Assembly (NCBI GenBank): GCA_018819005.1
Contig: JAHJQU010000165.1
Location: 1 to 8,152 of the forward strand
Direction of reading: 5' to 3'
From: Pseudomonadota bacterium
Lineage (GTDB): Bacteria; Desulfobacterota; Desulfobacteria; Desulfobacterales; RPRI01
Length of the DNA stretch: 8,152 nucleotides
Shown here: one piece after another, positions 1 to 6,029 of the stretch
Layout of the letters: each line of letters starts with the position of its first letter
How positions within the stretch are numbered: position 1 is the first letter of the stretch
Notes under the pieces: model-generated
Told to the model about the DNA's origin: nothing
Seen by the model: the letters and a program-made list of their open reading frames with translations, nothing else
Database searches by the model: none
Program-made: the position numbers and the translations under genes

Positions 1-11
1 ACTTTAAAAAT

Positions 12-1385
12 ATGGACAGTTTAAAACCGTCGGAAACAGTAAAAGAACTCGATAAGTATATAATCGGCCAGGACAAGGCCAAGAGGTCTGTCGCGATAGC
101 CTTGAGAAACAGATGGCGAAGGCAGCAGGTGCCGGAAGATCTCAGGGATGAAATTGCTCCAAAGAATATAATACTTATAGGCCCGACCGGTGTCGGGAAA
201 ACCGAGATAGCGAGAAGATTGTCGAAGCTTACCGATTCGCCTTTCAACAAAGTTGAGGCTTCCAAGTTTACGGAAGTCGGATATGTGGGGCGTGATGTCG
301 AATCCATGGTAAGGGACCTTGTTGAATTAACCGTAAACGCGGTCAGGTCAAAAGAACAGGAGGATGTAAAGGAGAAGGCTTTCGGACTTGCCGAGGAGAG
401 AATGCTCGATATCCTGCTCCCGAAATCAGGCAACCGGCAGGCCGACAAAAGAGATGAATCATCCGAAACCGGGTTGGAACTTGTAACTTCTGAAACTGAA
501 GAGCCGCCCTCAACAAGAAGCAAGCTGCGTACCATGCTTCGTGACGGAAAACTTGATAACAGGATTATTGATATTGACGTTTCAGAAAGGCAGATGCCTG
601 TTGTAGAGGTTTTTTCCACCCTTGGAATGGAAGAGATGGGAATAAACTTTAAAGAGATGCTTGGCGGGCTTATGCCCAAGTCCACCAGAAAGCGGAAGGT
701 AAATGTTTCTGAAGCTATGGAAATACTGGCCCAGGAAGAATCTCAGAGGCTTGTGGACATGGACAAGGTTGTCAAAAGTGCGATAGTAAAAGTTGAGCAG
801 TCGGGCATTATTTTTATAGATGAAATAGATAAGGTCGTCGGAAAAGACAGAGGAACCGGTCCCGATATTTCAAGAGAAGGCGTTCAGAGGGATCTGCTTC
901 CTATTGTTGAAGGGAGCGTCGTTACAACAAAGTATGGTTCTGTCAGGACGGATCACATTCTTTTTATTGCTTCGGGAGCGTTTCATTCGGTTAAGCCATC
1001 GGATCTTATTCCTGAACTTCAGGGGCGTTTCCCTATAAGAGTTGAGCTTAATTCGCTCGGGCAGAAAGAATTTGTAAGAATTCTGACCGAACCGAAAAAC
1101 GCCCTGCTTATCCAGTACACTGCCATGCTGAAAACAGAAGGTGTTAACATTACATTTGAATCGAGCGCCACAGAGGAGATTGCAAGAATAGCTGAAGAAG
1201 TTAACAACCACACTGAAAATATAGGAGCAAGAAGACTTCATACGATAATGGAATGCCTTCTTGAAGATATACTTTTTGATGCGCCGGATATGAAAGGCGG
1301 AGATGTAGTAATTGATGCAGAGGCTGTATTGAGTAAGTTAAAGGATATTAAAGACAATGAGGACCTGAGCAGATATATTCTTTAG
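12..1385 (+). CDS. hslU: HslU, ATPase/unfoldase subunit of the HslUV (ClpYQ) protease
   Basis: AAA+ ATPase that forms a hexameric ring, unfolds protein substrates and threads them into the HslV peptidase in the cytoplasm. Visible in the 457-residue product: the N-terminal family block ending YIIGQDKAKR near residue 26; Walker A GPTGVGKT (57-64); the pore-loop motif GYVG (90-93); the inserted I-domain (about 110-245), with an acidic, low-complexity stretch around 138-170; Walker B IIFIDE (266-271); the sensor-2 motif GARRL (405-409); and the C-terminal tail LSRYIL, which in this family inserts into HslV to activate it. Slightly longer than the E. coli protein (443). The ATG at 12 fits the family N-terminus, but only 11 bases lie upstream, so its ribosome-binding site cannot be judged. 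hslV is expected immediately upstream, outside the window. The stop codon TAG lies inside the first unit of a downstream tandem repeat. Confidence 0.97.
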   Translation: MDSLKPSETVKELDKYIIGQDKAKRSVAIALRNRWRRQQVPEDLRDEIAPKNIILIGPTGVGKTEIARRLSKLTDSPFNKVEASKFTEVGYVGRDVESMVRDLVELTVNAVRSKEQEDVKEKAFGLAEERMLDILLPKSGNRQADKRDESSETGLELVTSETEEPPSTRSKLRTMLRDGKLDNRIIDIDVSERQMPVVEVFSTLGMEEMGINFKEMLGGLMPKSTRKRKVNVSEAMEILAQEESQRLVDMDKVVKSAIVKVEQSGIIFIDEIDKVVGKDRGTGPDISREGVQRDLLPIVEGSVVTTKYGSVRTDHILFIASGAFHSVKPSDLIPELQGRFPIRVELNSLGQKEFVRILTEPKNALLIQYTAMLKTEGVNITFESSATEEIARIAEEVNNHTENIGARRLHTIMECLLEDILFDAPDMKGGDVVIDAEAVLSKLKDIKDNEDLSRYIL

Positions 1386-1408
1386 GGTTTAGGGTTCAGG
1401 GTTTAGGG
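1381..1408 (+). repeat. Heptamer tandem repeat block 1 (TTTAGGG x4), potential G-quadruplex
   Basis: Four consecutive 7-nt units, TTTAGGG, TTTAGGG, TTCAGGG, TTTAGGG, starting inside the last sense codon of hslU and including its stop codon. From 1385 to 1408 the + strand reads four GGG runs separated by 4-nt loops, which fits the G3N1-7 quadruplex rule. The unit equals the plant-type telomere repeat, but here it is a short internal bacterial repeat. Any structure in the mRNA would form directly after the hslU stop. Function is unknown. Confidence 0.85.
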
Positions 1409-1420
1409 TCAAGGAACGGG

Positions 1421-1448
1421 AATCGCAGATCGTGAATCGTGAATCGAT
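1421..1448 (+). repeat. Heptamer tandem repeat block 2 (AATCGTG type)
   Basis: Four 7-nt units in unbroken phase: AATCGCA, GATCGTG, AATCGTG, AATCGAT. Part of the composite repeat between hslU and argB. It is separated from block 1 by a 12-nt spacer that begins TCAAGGA, and joins block 3 with no phase shift. Positions 1429-1446 are an imperfect inverted match to 1459-1476 in block 3 (14 of 18 positions pair). Confidence 0.8.
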
Positions 1449-1476
1449 CAACGAACGACGAATCACGAACAACGAT
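1449..1476 (+). repeat. Heptamer tandem repeat block 3 (CAACGAA type)
   Basis: Four degenerate 7-nt units: CAACGAA, CGACGAA, TCACGAA, CAACGAT, with core ACGA conserved in every unit. It continues block 2 in the same 7-nt register. It resembles the reverse complement of block 2, so the two could fold into an imperfect hairpin with a 12-nt loop (1447-1458). No T-run follows, so it does not look like an intrinsic terminator. Confidence 0.75.
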
Positions 1477-1500
1477 CCAGAAACCAGAGACCAGAAACCA
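1477..1500 (+). repeat. Heptamer tandem repeat block 4 (CCAGAAA type)
   Basis: Three 7-nt units, CCAGAAA, CCAGAGA, CCAGAAA, plus a partial CCA, continuing blocks 2 and 3 in register. It ends 42 bases before the argB start. The remaining bases (1501-1542) hold an AT-rich stretch with TATAAA at 1514-1519, but no convincing -35 partner. Confidence 0.8.
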
Positions 1501-1542
1501 TTGGTAACCGGACTATAAATTAAAAGAGCGGGTGACGGTAAA

Positions 1543-2418
1543 ATGACTCCGAATGTTGCAGACGTACTGATTGAGGCTCTGCCGTATATCAGGCAGTTTT
1601 ACGGCATGACAATCGTCATCAAATATGGCGGTCATGCGATGGTTGACGCGCAGTTGAAAGAGGATTTCGCGAGAGATATCGTCCTGATGAAATTTGTAGG
1701 GCTTAATCCGGTTGTTGTTCATGGAGGCGGTCCCCAGATAAGCCAGGTGCTTTCCCAGATGGGAATACATTCGACTTTCGTGAGAGGAATGCGCCTCACC
1801 GATGAGCCGACCATGGATGTTGTTGAGATGGTTCTCGGAGGTAAAGTAAACAAGGGGATTGTCGCTCAAATCAATCATAATGGCGGCAAGGCAGTCGGGT
1901 TGAGCGGAAAGGACGGAGGATTAATCCTTGCGGAAAAGCTGCATATTGTATATCAAAAAGATGATAATACACCTCCTGAAATAATCGATCCCGGACTTGT
2001 AGGGCAGGTTACCAAAGTGAATCCGGAGATAATAAAGACTCTTACGGAAAAAGGTTTTATTCCCGTGATTGCTCCGGTTGGAGCAGGCAAATCAGGAGAA
2101 ACTTTCAATATCAATGCTGATCTTGTTGCGAGCAGAATAGCTGTGGCTCTTTCAGCGGGCCGCCTCATCCTGCTTACAGATGTTGACGGTGTGCTTGATG
2201 CATCAGGCAATCTGATATCTTCGATTGATTCCGCCGCTATCGGAAAGATGATGAATGATAAGATCATATCGGGCGGCATGATTCCGAAAATTGAATGCTC
2301 TCTGGAGGCCCTGAATAACAATGTCGGTAAGGTTCACATAATAAATGGTAAAAAACGTCATGCCCTTCTGCTTGAACTGTTTACCGACAAGGGAATAGGG
2401 ACGGAAGTTAAATTATGA
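1543..2418 (+). CDS. argB: Acetylglutamate kinase (arginine step 2)
   Basis: Phosphorylates N-acetyl-L-glutamate with ATP to N-acetylglutamyl-5-phosphate in the cytoplasm. The 291-residue product is normal length for the amino-acid kinase family. Visible motifs: IKYGG (26-30) with the conserved lysine 27; HGGGPQI (60-66), substrate-binding glycine loop; GLSGKDGG (119-126); NINAD (189-193); LTDVDGV (211-217); SGGMIPKIE (243-251) with lysine 249. An N-terminal segment ending ALPYIRQF, and a C-terminus LLELFTDKGIGT, resemble the arginine-inhibitable hexameric kinases, so feedback inhibition by arginine is likely (inference). ATG 1543 is chosen because an in-frame stop lies at 1516-1518 with no ATG, GTG or TTG between; the ribosome-binding site (GAGCGGG around 1526-1532) is weak. 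The stop overlaps the argD start. Confidence 0.97.
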   Translation: MTPNVADVLIEALPYIRQFYGMTIVIKYGGHAMVDAQLKEDFARDIVLMKFVGLNPVVVHGGGPQISQVLSQMGIHSTFVRGMRLTDEPTMDVVEMVLGGKVNKGIVAQINHNGGKAVGLSGKDGGLILAEKLHIVYQKDDNTPPEIIDPGLVGQVTKVNPEIIKTLTEKGFIPVIAPVGAGKSGETFNINADLVASRIAVALSAGRLILLTDVDGVLDASGNLISSIDSAAIGKMMNDKIISGGMIPKIECSLEALNNNVGKVHIINGKKRHALLLELFTDKGIGTEVKL

Positions 2419-3611
2419 AAAATGAAATTATTGAAAAGGCGGAGAAAGTGATTGCTGCAACGTATAAGCGTCCACCCATTGTAATTGAGAAGGGTAAGGG
2501 TTGTATGCTTTGGGATACTGAAGGAAAGTCCTACATCGATTTTGTTGCGGGAGTGGCGGTATGCAGCCTCGGGCACGCACATCCAAGGGTAGTAAAAGCC
2601 CTCTGCAGCCAGGCCGATCTTCTTTTCCATGTGTCTAACCTTTATTATACGATTCCTCAGGTTGAACTTGCATCAATGCTTGTTAAAAACAGTTTTGCAG
2701 ACAGGGTTTTTTTCTGCAACAGCGGTGCTGAAGCAAATGAGGCTGCGATCAAATTGGCCAGAAAGTATTTCAAAGATAAGGGTGAAAACGACAGGTACAG
2801 GATAATTTCCATGGAGAAGTCGTTTCACGGCCGTACAATGGGAACTTTATCAGCGACAGGACAGGACAAAATCAAAAAGGGATATGCCCCTGTACTTGAA
2901 GGATTTGATTTTGTTCCATTTGATGATCCGGAAGCCCTGGCTGGAATGATCAGCCCTTCCACATGCGCAGTAATTCTTGAGCCTGTCCAGGGTGAGGGAG
3001 GGGTGCGTGTTCCCGGTTCCGGATATTTGAAAGAAGTAAGAAAACTCTGCGACAAATCCGGCACGCTTCTTATTTATGATGAAGTGCAGACCGGGATAGG
3101 GCGTACCGGAAAGCTTTTTGCCTATCAGCATTCCGGTGTGGAGCCGGATATTATGACTCTGGCGAAGGCGCTCGGGAACGGTCTTCCCATCGGAGCCATG
3201 CTTGCGAAAGAGCATGTCGCGTCAGCCTTCGTTCATGGTTCCCACGCAACAACCTTTGGAGGAACTCCTCTTGTAACTGCGGCCGCGCTTGAGGTATTAA
3301 AGGTTTTGTTTGAGGAAAACATAATAGATAATTGTGATAAAATGGGCGCATATTTTAAGGAAAGGCTCATGTGGCTGAAAAGCAGGCACTCGTCAATCCT
3401 TGATGTAAGGGGTATCGGGCTTCTTATCGGGATGGAGCTTGAGAAAGAAGAAGGGGAGAATCTGGTAAACAAGTGCCTTGAGAGGGGATTTCTTATTAAC
3501 TGCATTCAGGGCAGGATAATCAGATTTGTTCCGCCCCTTATAATCAGCAGAGAAGAGATTGACGAGCTCATCATGTGTCTGGATGAAATATTAGGATCAT
3601 CTCCAAATTAG
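2415..3611 (+). CDS. argD: Acetylornithine aminotransferase (class III, PLP)
   Basis: Transfers an amino group from glutamate to N-acetylglutamate semialdehyde, giving N-acetylornithine. The 398-residue length is typical. Visible: SGAEANE (103-109), which binds the PLP phosphate; FHGRT (137-141); EPVQGEGG (189-196); YDEVQTG (221-227) with aspartate 222 contacting the PLP ring nitrogen; the Schiff-base lysine 251 in LAKALGNG; and HATTFGG (277-283). The ATG shares four bases (ATGA) with the argB stop, so the two are probably translationally coupled; no strong separate ribosome-binding site is seen. ArgD enzymes of this group often also act on N-succinyl-diaminopimelate intermediates, and lysA lies downstream, but whether this one does cannot be told from sequence. 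Other class III aminotransferases are less likely given the arg context. Confidence 0.96.
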   Translation: MKNEIIEKAEKVIAATYKRPPIVIEKGKGCMLWDTEGKSYIDFVAGVAVCSLGHAHPRVVKALCSQADLLFHVSNLYYTIPQVELASMLVKNSFADRVFFCNSGAEANEAAIKLARKYFKDKGENDRYRIISMEKSFHGRTMGTLSATGQDKIKKGYAPVLEGFDFVPFDDPEALAGMISPSTCAVILEPVQGEGGVRVPGSGYLKEVRKLCDKSGTLLIYDEVQTGIGRTGKLFAYQHSGVEPDIMTLAKALGNGLPIGAMLAKEHVASAFVHGSHATTFGGTPLVTAAALEVLKVLFEENIIDNCDKMGAYFKERLMWLKSRHSSILDVRGIGLLIGMELEKEEGENLVNKCLERGFLINCIQGRIIRFVPPLIISREEIDELIMCLDEILGSSPN

Positions 3612-3616
3612 TTGGT

Positions 3617-3631
3617 AATCCTATGAGGATT
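3617..3631 (+). repeat. Small perfect hairpin after argD
   Basis: AATCCT (3617-3622) and AGGATT (3626-3631) form a perfect 6-bp stem with a 3-nt loop, six bases after the argD stop. It is short and not followed by a T-run, so it is unlikely to terminate transcription by itself. It could be a weak mRNA 3'-end structure, or chance. Confidence 0.4.
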
Positions 3632-3664
3632 CAAGGGATCAAAGTACAGGCTCAAGGTGCAGGG
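3630..3664 (+). repeat. Degenerate heptamer repeat between argD and argF
   Basis: Five 7-nt units in register: TTCAAGG, GATCAAA, GTACAGG, CTCAAGG, TGCAGGG, with approximate consensus NTCAAGG. It lies in the 115-bp gap 3612-3726. TCAAGG also occurs at 1409-1414, in the spacer of the hslU-argB composite repeat, which suggests a shared family. The rest of the gap has no recognisable promoter or operator. Confidence 0.5.
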
Positions 3665-3726
3665 CGTGCAAATCAGAAACAGATACACAGGCGGCTTATT
3701 TATGAAGTCGTCAAACAGAGGGTAAC

Positions 3727-4650
3727 TTGAAAAAAGACATTCTAACTCTTTTGGATTTATCGAAGGAAGATATCGACAAGCTCCTGAACAGGGCGATCGA
3801 ACTTAAGGATATGCAGAAGAAAGGTGTTCCTTACAAGCCTTTTGCGGGAAAAACTCTTGGTCTGATTTTTGACAAGGCGTCAACACGTACTCGTGTTTCC
3901 TTTGAGTCCGCAATGGTCCAGCTTGGAGGCCATCCCCTTTTTATAAGCGCAAGAGATACGCAGATAGCAAGGGATGAACCTGTCAGGGACACAGCAAGAG
4001 TTCTTTCAAGGTATCTGGACTGCCTGGCGATAAGAACATATTCCCAGGATCTGCTGGAAGAATTTGCGGAGTTTTCTTCGATACCCGTTATAAACGCGCT
4101 GACCGATTTGTACCACCCGTGCCAGGTTTTGAGCGACCTGATGACTGTAATAGAGAAGAAGGGGAAATACAGCGGTATAAAGATAGTCTGGATAGGTGAT
4201 GGAAACAATGTGGCCCATTCGTTGATTAATGCCGCCGCAGTTTTAGACCTTAACCTTGTTCTGGCATGTCCTGAGGGTTATACACCGAATGACGATATAT
4301 TAAATAGGGCTCTCGGAACCGGATGCGGTAAAATCGATATAATATCCGACCCCGCCGAGGCTGTGAAAGATGCAGATGTTATGTATACGGATGTCTGGGC
4401 AAGCATGGGGCAGGAGAGCGAGCATACAATAAGGAAGCGAGTGTTCGAATCTTATCAGGTAAACAGCGGGCTTCTCAAACAGGCTTCAGGAGATGTTATT
4501 GTAATGCACTGTCTTCCCGCTCACAGAGAAGAAGAAATAAGTGAAGAAGTGCTTGAAGGGTCGAAATCGGTTGTGTGGGACCAGTCTGAAAACAAGCTTC
4601 ACATGTCAAAAGCCATAATAGAAGCTTTAATCGGCAGGAAAGACGGCTGA
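3727..4650 (+). CDS. argF: Ornithine carbamoyltransferase
   Basis: Makes citrulline from ornithine and carbamoyl phosphate in the cytoplasm. The 307-residue protein has the carbamoyl-phosphate loop STRTR (52-56), the HPCQ motif (130-133), the ornithine-side motif DVWASMGQE (222-230) and the catalytic-cysteine motif HCLPAHR (261-267). SMG plus HCLPAHR argue for true ornithine carbamoyltransferase rather than aspartate or acetylornithine transcarbamylase. The start is TTG at 3727: it gives the family N-terminus MKKDILTLLDLSKEDI and is preceded by AGAGGG (3717-3722, spacing 4). The only nearby ATG (3702) is out of frame and ends at a TAA one base before the TTG. The gene sits 115 bp after argD, the first long gap inside the arg set. 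Confidence 0.96.
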   Translation: MKKDILTLLDLSKEDIDKLLNRAIELKDMQKKGVPYKPFAGKTLGLIFDKASTRTRVSFESAMVQLGGHPLFISARDTQIARDEPVRDTARVLSRYLDCLAIRTYSQDLLEEFAEFSSIPVINALTDLYHPCQVLSDLMTVIEKKGKYSGIKIVWIGDGNNVAHSLINAAAVLDLNLVLACPEGYTPNDDILNRALGTGCGKIDIISDPAEAVKDADVMYTDVWASMGQESEHTIRKRVFESYQVNSGLLKQASGDVIVMHCLPAHREEEISEEVLEGSKSVVWDQSENKLHMSKAIIEALIGRKDG

Positions 4651-4695
4651 TCGAGTGAATTGCTTATTGAGCCAATTGCAAAAGTCTCAAAAATT

Positions 4696-4732
4696 CCCTC
4701 TCCCCTTGGAGAGGGTTAGGGTGAGGGAGAGG
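4696..4732 (+). repeat. C/G-rich foldback repeat in the argF-argG gap
   Basis: CCCTCTCC (4696-4703) pairs perfectly with GGAGAGGG (4708-4715) around a CCTT loop. An overlapping arm, CCTCTCCC (4697-4704), pairs equally well with GGGAGAGG (4725-4732). The two 8-bp hairpins exclude each other. The 3' half also has three GGG runs with 3-nt loops (4713-4727) followed by GG. No T-run follows, so it is not a standard terminator. From memory, elements reading CCCTCACCCTAACCCTCTCC on one strand are common interspersed intergenic repeats in many proteobacterial genomes, and the minus strand here reads that way. The rest of the 116-bp gap (4651-4766) shows no other element except the argG ribosome-binding site. 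Confidence 0.8.
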
Positions 4733-4753
4733 AATAATTTATTGCGTGGTTTT

Positions 4754-4760
4754 AAGGAGA
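4754..4760 (+). promoter_or_regulatory. Ribosome-binding site that decides the argG start
   Basis: AAGGAGA lies six bases before the GTG at 4767. It is the best Shine-Dalgarno match near argG and lies downstream of the alternative in-frame GTG at 4746, which therefore is not the likely start. Confidence 0.8.
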
Positions 4761-4766
4761 AAGAAA

Positions 4767-5978
4767 GTGGCAGACAAGGTAAAAAAAGTAGTGCTGGCAT
4801 ATTCAGGCGGTCTTGACACATCGGTTATACTGAAATGGCTTATTGAAACATACAAGTGTGAAGTAGTTACTTTTTCCGCAGATCTTGGCCAGGAGGAGGA
4901 ACTCGACTACATTGAGGATAAGGCAAAGAAGACGGGGGCTGTGAAGGTTTACATAGATGACCTCAGGGAGACATTTGTCAAAGATTATGTTTTTCCGGTC
5001 TTCCGCGCAAATGCTATTTATGAAGGACAGTACCTTCTTGGAACATCCATAGCGAGGCCTCTTATTGCCAAGAGGCAGATGGAGATTGCCGGAATTGAAG
5101 GAGCTGACGCGGTCAGCCACGGCGCGACAGGAAAAGGAAATGACCAGGTCAGATTTGAACTGGCTTATTTTGCCCATGATCCCAACATCAGGATCATTGC
5201 TCCGTGGCGTGAATGGGATCTCGGTTCAAGGACGTCACTCATGGAGTTTGCAAGCAAACACGGGATACCTGTTCCCACGACCCAGGCTAAGCCGTATAGC
5301 TGTGACAGGAACCTTCTTCATATAAGCTACGAAGGCGGTGTGCTTGAGGATCCATGGAATGAACCGCCTGAGGATATGTTTACTATTTCAGTATCTCCGA
5401 AGAATGCGCCTGATAAGCCTGAGATGATAGAAATTGAATTCAAAAAAGGGGATCCGGTTGCAATTAACGGAGAAAGCCTTTCTCCCGCGACTCTTTTGAA
5501 GGAACTTAACAGGCTGGGTGGAAAACATGGTATTGGAAGAGCGGATATAGTAGAAAACCGTTTTGTCGGGATGAAATCGCGGGGAGTTTATGAAACCCCG
5601 GGCGGAACAATCCTGAGGGCCTCGCACATGGCTGTCGAGTCAATCACAATGGACAGGGAGGTAATGCACTTAAGGGATTCCCTTATTCCCAAATATGCAG
5701 AGCTTGTTTACTACGGTTTCTGGTTTTCTCCCGAAATGAGACTTTTGCAGAAAATGATAGACGGGACTCAGGAATATGTATCAGGTTCGGTCCGGCTTGA
5801 GCTTTACAAGGGAAACTGCAGGATTCTCGGCCGGAAATCGGATGAATCTTTGTACAGCCATGATTTTGCCACATTTGAAGGTGATAGAGTGTACAGCCAG
5901 AAAGACGCCGAAGGCTTTATCAAACTGAATGCTTTGAGGTTGAGAATTCAAAGCTTGAAGAAGAGGGCATTATTCTGA
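4767..5978 (+). CDS. argG: Argininosuccinate synthase
   Basis: Condenses citrulline and aspartate with ATP to argininosuccinate, through a citrullyl-AMP intermediate, in the cytoplasm. Starting at GTG 4767 gives 403 residues, the usual length, and the family-like beginning ADKVKKVVLAYSGG; an upstream in-frame GTG (4746) would add seven residues (VLRRKKV) that look unlike the family and lacks a ribosome-binding site. Visible: the PP-loop SGGLDTS (13-19), the ATP pyrophosphatase signature; GATGKGNDQVRFE (119-131), which contacts ATP, citrulline and aspartate; ENRFVGMKSRGVYETPGG (263-280) from the synthase domain; and a basic C-terminal tail typical of the tetramerisation helix. Separated from argF by a gap with a foldback repeat and from argH by 51 bp. 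Confidence 0.97.
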   Translation: MADKVKKVVLAYSGGLDTSVILKWLIETYKCEVVTFSADLGQEEELDYIEDKAKKTGAVKVYIDDLRETFVKDYVFPVFRANAIYEGQYLLGTSIARPLIAKRQMEIAGIEGADAVSHGATGKGNDQVRFELAYFAHDPNIRIIAPWREWDLGSRTSLMEFASKHGIPVPTTQAKPYSCDRNLLHISYEGGVLEDPWNEPPEDMFTISVSPKNAPDKPEMIEIEFKKGDPVAINGESLSPATLLKELNRLGGKHGIGRADIVENRFVGMKSRGVYETPGGTILRASHMAVESITMDREVMHLRDSLIPKYAELVYYGFWFSPEMRLLQKMIDGTQEYVSGSVRLELYKGNCRILGRKSDESLYSHDFATFEGDRVYSQKDAEGFIKLNALRLRIQSLKKRALF

Positions 5979-6029
5979 TTTCAAATAAAATAGCTTGAAG
6001 GAAAGTACAATTTAACAGAGGTTGCTCAT

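Noticed and set aside
1381..1408. Telomere or linear-chromosome end, because TTTAGGG equals the plant telomere unit
   Set aside because: Only four units, internal to a gene cluster, beginning inside the hslU coding region and flanked by other heptamers.
1429..1476. Intrinsic terminator after hslU
   Set aside because: The stem is imperfect, not GC-rich at the base, and not followed by a T-run.
1421..1500. CRISPR array
   Set aside because: The units are 7 nt with no spacers and change sequence along the array.
1501..1542. Sigma-70 promoter for argB using TATAAA at 1514-1519
   Set aside because: No -35-like hexamer at 16-18 bp; TTGGTA at 1501 is only 7 bp away. A promoter may exist but cannot be supported.
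3727..4650. N-acetylornithine or other carbamoyltransferase instead of ArgF
   Set aside because: STRTR, HPCQ, DVWASMGQE and HCLPAHR fit ornithine carbamoyltransferase.
4696..4715. Intrinsic terminator after argF
   Set aside because: The 8-bp GC-rich stem is followed by TTAGGGTGAGGG, not a T-run.
1386..4766. ArgR operator (ARG box) palindromes in the arg gaps
   Set aside because: No stretch resembles the TNTGAAT-type palindrome well enough in any gap.
4746..4766. Upstream in-frame GTG (4746) as the argG start
   Set aside because: It lacks a ribosome-binding site and adds a non-family leader; AAGGAGA is placed correctly for GTG 4767.
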